DNA from: JAMHZE01 sp964424715
GTDB taxonomy: Bacteria; Pseudomonadota; Alphaproteobacteria; Rickettsiales; UBA8987
Reading direction: 5' to 3'
Assembly: GCA_964424715.1 (NCBI GenBank)
Contig: CAYRJW010000048.1
Location: 1-12,163 of the forward strand
Length of the DNA: 12,163 nt
Part shown: one piece after another, positions 7,269 through 12,163 of the stretch
How the letters are laid out: every line of letters begins with the position of its first letter
Position numbering within the stretch: position 1 is the stretch's first letter
Translations under genes and position numbers: made by a program
Notes under the pieces: generated by a model
What the model saw: the letters and a program-made list of their open reading frames with translations, nothing else
Databases searched by the model: none
Told to the model about the DNA's origin: nothing

Positions 7269-7370
7269 GTTATGGCTTATTTTAAAATCTAACGGCGAAG
7301 AAAATTCTCGGAGGTAGAACCACTACCTCACTCAAATTTTTTCTTGTTATATTTTAAAATAAGACATAAC
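7269..7370. repeat. Inner inverted repeat enclosing a second hairpin
   Basis: Arms 7269-7293 and 7346-7370 (25 nt each, core CTTATTTTAAAAT) are reverse complements at 23 of 25 positions. Between them lies a perfect 7-bp hairpin, GAGGTAG at 7311-7317 with CTACCTC at 7323-7329, and an AACCA loop. That loop is the exact complement of the TGGTT loop at 7209-7213. The right arm abuts the right terminal repeat. Confidence 0.8.
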
Positions 7371-7401
7371 AAATGTATATAATTAATCAAAATATGCTCT
7401 A
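7370..7401 (-). repeat. Right terminal inverted repeat, encodes the last residues of bioD
   Basis: This is the partner of 7131-7162. Read on the minus strand it supplies the codons AGA GCA TAT TTT GAT TAA, so the present bioD C-terminus RAYFD and its stop codon come from the repeat. A TATAAT at 7378-7383 points outward on the plus strand, antisense to bioD. Confidence 0.88.
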
Positions 7402-8069
7402 AGTATCTTTGATAATTTATTAATTTTCTGTGTCTCTCCACCGGGTAGTTTTTCCACGCCTATAATAGGTGCGGTGATAAATTTTTCCAGCGATTTTATG
7501 GTCTCTGACAGGGGGATATATAATTCATCCTTCCTGCCAAGATTCTGACTGACTATCACCATATCCGGCCTTTTCCCGGCATCGGCCAGAAGTTTATATG
7601 CGCTAAGCCCGTGGCTCAGGCCGCCTAAATAGCTATTCAGCACCAGGATTATTTTATCGGCCGAATCCTCTATCAGGTTAAGAAATGTTTTTTTAGAATT
7701 TATCGGCACCATTATCCCGCCGGAAGTTTCAACCACCAGATACTCACATTTTTTCTGGCCATCAATAAAATCTTTCAGTTTATCATATTTTATTTCCGGT
7801 ATCTTCTCCACCCGTGCCGCCATATCCGGCGAGAGAGGATTTTTGAATGAGGTAAAAAATATCTTCTCCAGATGGGTGATATAATTTGCGCCCAGAGCCT
7901 CGCATATATAAAAAATATCATTGGGAACTATGTTCTTGTTGAAGCCGGATATAAGCGGCTTTATTGCATGCACCTTTTTGCCAGAATTTTTAAGCGCCTT
8001 CGCAATGGCGCAGGTAACAAGGGTTTTTCCGGTATTGGTGCCTGAAGATGTTACGAATATCTTTTTCAT
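7383..8069 (-). CDS. bioD: Dethiobiotin synthetase
   Basis: BioD uses ATP and CO2 to close the ureido ring of DAPA, giving dethiobiotin. From ATG 8069-8067 the protein has 228 residues, the usual length. It starts MKKIFVTSSGTNTGKT, with the P-loop GTNTGKT at 10-16. The catalytic lysine region AIKPLISGF contains K37 and S41-G42. NPLSPDMAAR at 77-86 matches the substrate-binding SP..AA motif, ETSGG at 114-118 replaces the more usual EGAGG, and LNSYLGGLSHGLSA matches the LG..NH region. The frame is open for another 50 codons upstream, but these lie inside bioC and do not look like BioD, so the internal ATG is preferred. It begins 7 bp after the bioC stop. The last residues (AYFD) and the TAA are encoded by the terminal repeat of the element at 7131-7401; the predicted ancestral end was KILR. 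Confidence 0.92.
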   Translation of the reverse strand: MKKIFVTSSGTNTGKTLVTCAIAKALKNSGKKVHAIKPLISGFNKNIVPNDIFYICEALGANYITHLEKIFFTSFKNPLSPDMAARVEKIPEIKYDKLKDFIDGQKKCEYLVVETSGGIMVPINSKKTFLNLIEDSADKIILVLNSYLGGLSHGLSAYKLLADAGKRPDMVIVSQNLGRKDELYIPLSETIKSLEKFITAPIIGVEKLPGGETQKINKLSKILRAYFD

Positions 8070-8076
8070 CGATGTA

Positions 8077-8829
8077 TTATTTCTGGCAGATAAAATATAA
8101 AATTTCCCAGGTAGAATATAGCTGATTGCCGCTGGTGAAATTTTTCCGGTAATGATCTTCCAAACGAACAAGTTTATTTTTCGTGATGGAATCACTCTTT
8201 GAGAAGGTAACGCCAGCACCTATATTCCTGATTGACCTTAGAAGTTCCGCAGCGGAATCATGGTTCACCATTTCATGTTTATTATCGTAGAAGATTATCT
8301 GGAACCCGGCTTTTTTAAGCAGTACCTTAATTTCCTCAAGATTGTAAAAACTATTTACGCGGGTGGAAATATCAGAATCAAGCTGGGCGGATTTTAGCTC
8401 TTTAAGAGTATCCGCACCGAAAATGGTAAATATGAAATGCCCGGAATTCCTTAATATACGGTGAACTTCGGTCAGTGAGTTCTCAAGATTGAATGGCCAT
8501 TGCAGTGAGCATGATGAGTAGACCGCGTCGAAATGCTCCTTGCCGAAAGGCAGGTTTTCAATATCGGCACATATAGCTGGAGAGAATGCAGAGGATTTTT
8601 TGCACATGCCAAGGGCGATATCAAGCTGTGTTATTCTCTGGTTCAGTATCTGTGCGATGAAGCCGGTGCCGCTGCCTATATCAAGAATTTTTGAATCCTG
8701 CGCGACATAGCCTTCGGATTGTAATATCAGGTTCTGGGCGATGGTTCTTTGCAATTGTGCGTGTTCGTCGTATTTTTCCGCAGCTCTGGAAAAATTTTCG
8801 GATATCTTTAATTTCAGGTTCAAATTCAT
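8077..8829 (-). CDS. bioC: Malonyl-ACP O-methyltransferase
   Basis: BioC methylates the free carboxyl of malonyl-ACP with S-adenosylmethionine so that the fatty acid synthase can build the pimeloyl chain of biotin. The 250-residue protein is the normal length. FSRAAEKYDEHAQLQ at 13-27 is the distinctive BioC N-terminal motif. The SAM-binding motif I, ILDIGSGTGF, is at 48-57. ADIENLPF (88-95) and YSSCSLQWPFN (104-114) follow, the latter close to the SN.alQW segment typical of BioC. LRSIRNIGAG near residues 193-202 matches the conserved K..G region. Its ATG overlaps the bioF stop as ATGA, so translation is probably coupled. The matching esterase that removes the methyl group (BioH, BioG, BioK or similar) is not in the window. 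Confidence 0.94.
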   Translation of the reverse strand: MNLNLKLKISENFSRAAEKYDEHAQLQRTIAQNLILQSEGYVAQDSKILDIGSGTGFIAQILNQRITQLDIALGMCKKSSAFSPAICADIENLPFGKEHFDAVYSSCSLQWPFNLENSLTEVHRILRNSGHFIFTIFGADTLKELKSAQLDSDISTRVNSFYNLEEIKVLLKKAGFQIIFYDNKHEMVNHDSAAELLRSIRNIGAGVTFSKSDSITKNKLVRLEDHYRKNFTSGNQLYSTWEILYFICQK

Positions 8830-9965
8830 TTTATATAAAATCTCGTAAGTGTTGCTATAAGCCTGTCTATGTCCTTTTTATCATGTTCCGCTGAGAATGA
8901 AAAGCGCAAACGGCTGGTATTTACAGGCACTGTCGGGGGCTTTATGGCAGATACCAGAAACCCGTTATCATACAGATATTGCGAGATCTTTTCGGTTTCC
9001 TCGATGCTGCCGATCATAAGCGGCACTATCTGAGAAACAGAACTTCCCATTTCCAGCCCATCTATCTCTTTTGATATGGTTTCCCTGAAATAAGCCGCAT
9101 TTTCCAGCGCTTTATTAACGCGCCATTGCTCTTTTTCAATTATATCCAGCGCTTTTACCGATGCTCCAAGAATCGCTGGTGGCAGGCCTGTAGTATAAAT
9201 TAATGTTTTTGCTGTGGTTTTTAGATAATCGATTAAAATCTTACTACCCGCGATATAACCGCCATATGAACCCACCGCTTTGGAAAGCGTTCCCATAATT
9301 ATAGTATTTTCACCGTGAATAGGGTGTTTCAGATCATGTGCGTTATCAACCATCAGCCACGCACCATATTTGTGGCATATTTCCTGCAATGCCGGCATAT
9401 CAGGGCTGTCGCCATCCATGCTGAAGACGCCCTCGGTGACTATCAGACAGCTCTTATATTCATGGCGATATTTTTCGAGCATTGCTGCTAATTGTTCAAT
9501 GTTATTATGAGGAAATCTTTTGAACTCCGCACCGGAAAGTTTTGCGCCTTTTATGATGCAGGAATGGGCCAGTTTATCTGTAATTATAATATCGCCCGAC
9601 CCCACCAACGTAGTGATAGCGCCCAGATTCGCCATGTATCCTGAGCCAAATACCAAGGCCGATTCCGTACCGCATATTTTCGCGATCTTAGATTCTAATA
9701 TATCATATAATGGCTGATTTCCAGTAATAAGCCGTGAGGCCCCTGCCCCTGTACCATATTTTTTAGTGGCGGCTATAGCGGCCTTTTTTACCCTTTTATC
9801 CAGCGCCAGCCCCAGATAATCATTGCAGGAGAATGAGATAAGCTTTTTACCGTTCCTTATTACCTTTGCGCTTTTAAGACGCTCTGTGGTTTTTAGCGTG
9901 CGCAGCAGCTTGCTTTCCTGCATTGCAGCGATCTTTTCAGAAAGAACTTTATCAAGACTATTCAT
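8826..9965 (-). CDS. bioF: 8-amino-7-oxononanoate synthase
   Basis: BioF is a PLP-dependent alpha-oxoamine synthase that condenses pimeloyl-ACP (or -CoA) with alanine to give KAPA. From the ATG at 9965 the protein has 379 residues. The frame also carries a TTG immediately before it (9968), which is less likely. Motifs, numbered from the TTG, are SFSCNDYLGLA at 46-56, GTGAGASRLITGNQPLY at 72-88 and FGSGYMANLGA at 107-117. Others are HSC at 135-137, TEGVFSMDGD at 178-187, MVDNAHD at 206-212 (usually DDAHG) and GTLSKAVGSYGGYIAG at 226-241, with the PLP lysine K230. The segment between DNAHD and MGTLSK is about a dozen residues shorter than in E. coli BioF and lacks the glycine-rich G.G.LG..GRG run. 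AONS-like relatives exist, but the bio neighbours settle the role. Confidence 0.94.
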   Translation of the reverse strand: MNSLDKVLSEKIAAMQESKLLRTLKTTERLKSAKVIRNGKKLISFSCNDYLGLALDKRVKKAAIAATKKYGTGAGASRLITGNQPLYDILESKIAKICGTESALVFGSGYMANLGAITTLVGSGDIIITDKLAHSCIIKGAKLSGAEFKRFPHNNIEQLAAMLEKYRHEYKSCLIVTEGVFSMDGDSPDMPALQEICHKYGAWLMVDNAHDLKHPIHGENTIIMGTLSKAVGSYGGYIAGSKILIDYLKTTAKTLIYTTGLPPAILGASVKALDIIEKEQWRVNKALENAAYFRETISKEIDGLEMGSSVSQIVPLMIGSIEETEKISQYLYDNGFLVSAIKPPTVPVNTSRLRFSFSAEHDKKDIDRLIATLTRFYIK

Positions 9966-9968
9966 CAA

Positions 9969-10025
9969 TGGTTGATTTAATTGCTCTATACCTTATTAAT
10001 AGCAGAAATAACCTAAAAACCAACA
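9969..10025. promoter_or_regulatory. Divergent control region, bioF-bioC-bioD / bioB
   Basis: Only about 60 bp separate the start codons of bioF and bioB, so promoters and any operator must overlap. For bioB, TTGATT (9972-9977) and TATTAA (9994-9999) form a weak -35/-10 pair with 16-bp spacing. TTATTAATAG at 9993-10002 is a near-palindrome that partly resembles the BioR operator of alphaproteobacteria (TTATMKATAA); it differs at the centre and the last base. No BirA-type TTGTAAACC/GGTTTACAA site is seen. Neither start codon has a clear Shine-Dalgarno sequence. Confidence 0.4.
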
Positions 10026-11024
10026 ATGCAATTTAGCCCTGAGATTCGACATAACTGGAAATTGGATGAAGTTCTGAAACTTTTCGGTGAGCCTGTGAAC
10101 GATCTTATCTTTAAGGCACAACTTGCAACGCGCGAATATTTTGATGCCAACGAGGTTCAGGCCTCCACACTTTTAAGCATCAAGACCGGCGGCTGTGAGG
10201 AAGACTGCAAATACTGCCCGCAATCATCACATTACGAAACCGGGCTTAAGGCCGAAAAACTTCTCGATTCACAGAAGATATTAAGCGAGGCCGCCAAAGC
10301 AAAAGAGATGGGCGCAACAAGATTTTGCATGGGCGCCGCATGGCGCAGCCCGAAGGACAGGCACATCCCGGCGCTGGTGGAAGTTATAAAAGGTGTGAAG
10401 GAAATGGGGTTAGAGACCTGCATGACACTTGGGATGTTAAGCGAGGATCAGGCCAGCAAATTAAGCGATGCCGGGCTGGATTATTATAATCATAACATCG
10501 ATACTTCCGAGGAATTCTATAAAGAGATAATCTCCACCCGCACTTTTAAGGACAGGCTGGATACTCTGGAAAATGTGCGCAAAAGCGGCATGAAGGTCTG
10601 CTGCGGCGGTATCATCGGCATGGGCGAGAAAGTCAGTGACCGCGCCAATATGCTCATCACCCTTTCTAATATGCCAAAACACCCGGAATCTGTTCCTATC
10701 AATCTGCTGGTGAAAGTATCCGGCACACCGCTTATGGATAATGTTGGAGCGGTTGAACCGATGGAATTCATCCGCACCATAGCGGTTGCGCGTATCATGA
10801 TGCCGGCAAGTTATGTACGCCTTTCCGCCGGGCGCGAGAATATGAGCACCGAGATGCAGGCGCTGTGCTTCCTTGCGGGTGCGAATTCGATATTCTACGG
10901 CGAAAAACTTCTTACTACCGCTAACCCGGAAAAGAATGAAGATATTGAAATGCTGAACACACTCGGCATAAAAATAAAAGAGAATATCGAACATAAAAAC
11001 TGCGCTGGCAAAGAAGCTGCATGA
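10026..11024 (+). CDS. bioB: Biotin synthase
   Basis: BioB is a radical SAM enzyme that inserts sulfur into dethiobiotin to form biotin, with one iron-sulfur cluster generating the radical and a second supplying sulfur. The 332-residue protein is the usual length. It begins IRHNWKLDEVLKLF and has the radical-SAM CxxxCxxC as C57, C61 and C64 in GGCEEDCKYCPQS. Second-cluster ligands are C101 (RFCMGAAWR), C132 (ETCMTLGML), C192 (KVCCGG) and R265 (SYVRLSAGRE), matching E. coli C97, C128, C188 and R260. YYNHNIDTS at 153-161 and TPLMD are also present. The gene stands apart from bioFCD on the opposite strand and overlaps nth at its 3' end by ATGA. All cluster ligands are intact. Confidence 0.98.
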   Translation: MQFSPEIRHNWKLDEVLKLFGEPVNDLIFKAQLATREYFDANEVQASTLLSIKTGGCEEDCKYCPQSSHYETGLKAEKLLDSQKILSEAAKAKEMGATRFCMGAAWRSPKDRHIPALVEVIKGVKEMGLETCMTLGMLSEDQASKLSDAGLDYYNHNIDTSEEFYKEIISTRTFKDRLDTLENVRKSGMKVCCGGIIGMGEKVSDRANMLITLSNMPKHPESVPINLLVKVSGTPLMDNVGAVEPMEFIRTIAVARIMMPASYVRLSAGRENMSTEMQALCFLAGANSIFYGEKLLTTANPEKNEDIEMLNTLGIKIKENIEHKNCAGKEAA

Positions 11025-11662
11025 ACCGCGAAAAGATCTCAAAGATATTCCGGATATTTCAGAAAGACGAACCGGAACCTAAAACAGAACTTAATTTCAT
11101 AAATGATTACACTCTTTTAGTAGCCATCTCGCTTTCCGCGCAAAGTACTGATGTTGCGGTGAACAAGGCCACTGAAGGTCTTTTTAAAATTGTTGATTCT
11201 CCGCAGAAAATGGTTGCGCTGGGCGAGGAAAAATTAAAGACATATATAAAGACCATCGGCCTTTTTAACGGCAAGGCGAAAAATATTATTTTACTCAGTA
11301 AAAAACTTATTGAGGAAAATAAAGGCAAAGTTCCTCATGAGTTTGAAAAATTAATTAAGCTGCCCGGAGTTGGGAATAAGACCGCGAATGTATTTCTGAA
11401 CTGTTTTCACAAGATACCGGTAATAGCGGTAGATACTCATGTTTTCCGGGTAAGTAACAGGATAGGATTAGTAAAGACCACCACCGCTGATAAAACTGCT
11501 GAACAGTTAAATAAAATAATACCGGATGAATTCAAACTGCATGCGCATCACTGGCTGATATTACATGGTCGCTACATCTGCAAAGCGCGCAAACCAGCCT
11601 GTTATAGATGCAAAATAGTTAATCTGTGCGAGTATAAGGATAAAGTTTTAAGTCAATCCTGA
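11021..11662 (+). CDS. nth: Endonuclease III
   Basis: Nth is a bifunctional DNA glycosylase/AP lyase that removes oxidised pyrimidines in base-excision repair. The 213-residue protein is the E. coli length. SLSAQSTDVAVNKAT at 37-51 is the family's helix segment. The helix-hairpin-helix LPGVGNKTANV at 114-124 contains the Schiff-base lysine K120, and VDTHVFRVSNR contains the catalytic aspartate D138. The C-terminal [4Fe-4S] loop C-x6-C-x2-C-x5-C is complete (C187, C194, C197, C203). The start ATG overlaps the bioB TGA as ATGA, which indicates coupled translation with a functionally unrelated gene. Its last 10 nt overlap the convergent cysteine-rich gene. Confidence 0.97.
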   Translation: MNREKISKIFRIFQKDEPEPKTELNFINDYTLLVAISLSAQSTDVAVNKATEGLFKIVDSPQKMVALGEEKLKTYIKTIGLFNGKAKNIILLSKKLIEENKGKVPHEFEKLIKLPGVGNKTANVFLNCFHKIPVIAVDTHVFRVSNRIGLVKTTTADKTAEQLNKIIPDEFKLHAHHWLILHGRYICKARKPACYRCKIVNLCEYKDKVLSQS

Positions 11663-12163
11663 GGGAAACAATATCTGTCCAGCGAGGTATAATCCATTCC
11701 TGCGCGGTCAGGAACAAGAGTTCCGTTATAGAACGCGATACAGCAATCACCGTTCAGGGTTTTTGTGTTTTTAAAGCTCTCAACACAGGATAATAATTTT
11801 ATGTCTGGCGCGGGAACACTGCTGCTACAGCCCGAAAGCAACCCTTCAAGATTTTCGGCCATCCCGGAAGATCCTGAAAAATGGGGCTGTCCGACGAATT
11901 TATTGCTGTTCATTTTTGCGTAGGTACAGCATGCCGGGATATTGAATTTCCCGCCAGTGCCATATTGTATCGCGCAAACCTGCGCTGATCTTTTCAGCGA
12001 ACAGTAAGATTCAATCTTACGGCCATTATATTCATTATATCTTTTTATTCTCGGAAGTTCCCTGCAACATTCTTCCGACATATTCTGGGTCTGATCAAAG
12101 ACATTCATACAATACATAAAATCCGTACCGACAGATTTTCCTATGATGGATTCAAGTGGATTA
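11653..12163 (-). CDS. Cysteine-rich protein of unknown function, C-terminal part (cut by window edge)
   Basis: I do not recognise this gene. The frame is open from the TGA at 11655-11653 to the window end. An ATG lies at 12117 (154 codons), but 15 further in-frame codons upstream (NPLESIIGKSVGTDF) continue to the edge, so the true start is probably outside. Numbered from that ATG, cysteines are at 3, 17, 18, 39, 48, 63, 64, 97, 111, 125, 126 and 150. All twelve fit three consecutive modules of the form C-x13/14-CC-x20 to 32-C. Modules 1 and 3 are most alike and both end in an aromatic followed by Cys (ESYC, DRYC). Such spacing suggests disulfides and an extracytoplasmic location, but any signal peptide would be outside the window. 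Its last 10 nt overlap the convergent nth gene. Role and partner are unknown. Confidence 0.75.
   Translation of the reverse strand, partial: NPLESIIGKSVGTDFMYCMNVFDQTQNMSEECCRELPRIKRYNEYNGRKIESYCSLKRSAQVCAIQYGTGGKFNIPACCTYAKMNSNKFVGQPHFSGSSGMAENLEGLLSGCSSSVPAPDIKLLSCVESFKNTKTLNGDCCIAFYNGTLVPDRAGMDYTSLDRYCFPQD

Larger units (their letters stand above)
7131..7401. mobile_element. MITE-like palindromic element with TA-flanked terminal inverted repeats
   Basis: This 271-bp non-coding element (including both flanking TA dinucleotides) lies between bioD and the RDD gene. Its termini, 7131-7162 and 7370-7401, are inverted repeats identical at 31 of 32 positions, beginning TAGAGCATATTTTG from either end; the single mismatch is G/A at position 15. 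The G+C content counted by hand is 79 of 271, about 29%. No ORF of useful length lies inside, so it is non-autonomous. Symmetry extends inward around a centre near 7265 (CCC TTC GGG). The ends fit a TA target duplication as made by IS630/Tc1-mariner transposases, and removal of one TA plus the element restores an ATGA overlap between bioD and the RDD gene. The alternative is a palindromic repeat of the Rickettsia RPE kind. The transposase family and other copies cannot be seen here. Confidence 0.85.

Noticed and set aside
8070..8219. Fifty extra N-terminal codons of bioD
   Set aside because: They lie within the 3' part of bioC and do not resemble BioD; the family N-terminus begins at the internal ATG at 8069.
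10461..11042. Open frame of 193 codons on the minus strand
   Set aside because: It is antisense to bioB, whose cluster ligands and motifs are all present; the product resembles no protein family.
1..12163. CRISPR array, tRNA or rRNA genes, prophage or defence genes
   Set aside because: No regularly spaced repeats, cloverleaf sequences, integrase, transposase or defence-family motifs were found; gene content is core metabolism and envelope biogenesis.

Overview
The window looks like a chromosomal segment from a Gram-negative bacterium with a lipopolysaccharide outer membrane, most likely an alphaproteobacterium or a relative. The evidence is LpxC, KdsD, LptC and LptA together with a kdsD-lptC-lptA gene order, moderate-to-low GC, tightly packed genes and weak Shine-Dalgarno signals. 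The lineage is an inference; no rRNA or species-specific marker is present. Every gene is ordinary housekeeping or biosynthesis except the cysteine-rich gene at the right edge and a small palindromic element at 7131-7401.

Layout. Positions 1-450 hold the N-terminal 150 codons of coaE (minus strand, cut by the window edge). It lies downstream of lpxC (526-1386, minus), with an imperfect inverted repeat in the 75-bp gap. A 185-bp divergent region separates lpxC from a MoeB-type E1-like adenylyltransferase (1572-2321, plus). That gene converges on a minus-strand block read from right to left: RDD membrane protein, purB, holC, kdsD, lptC, lptA (7129 down to 2318), with gaps of at most 17 bp or overlaps. 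Upstream of that block, also on the minus strand, is bioF-bioC-bioD (9965 down to 7383). A short divergent control region (about 60 bp) faces bioB (10026-11024, plus), which overlaps nth (11021-11662). nth converges, with a 10-nt overlap, on a partial cysteine-rich gene (11653-12163, minus).

Function. bioC, bioF, bioD and bioB cover making the methyl-protected malonyl primer, KAPA synthesis, dethiobiotin synthesis and sulfur insertion. BioA and a BioH-type esterase are not in the window. lpxC commits the cell to lipid A synthesis, kdsD makes the Kdo precursor, and lptC/lptA carry LPS across the periplasm. purB serves purine synthesis, holC the replisome, nth base-excision repair and coaE coenzyme A.

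The most interesting structure is the 271-bp element between bioD and the RDD gene. It has 32-bp terminal inverted repeats (31/32 identical, including a TA at each end) and nested hairpins whose loops are complementary. Removing the element with one TA copy makes bioD end in TGA overlapping the RDD start codon as ATGA, the same junction seen at bioF/bioC and bioB/nth. This strongly suggests a MITE-like, TA-targeting insertion that split a continuous bio-RDD-purB-lpt operon, gave bioD a new C-terminus and stop codon, and replaced the leader of the RDD gene. The second notable item is the protein at the right edge, whose twelve visible cysteines all fall into three C-x13/14-CC-x(20-32)-C modules.
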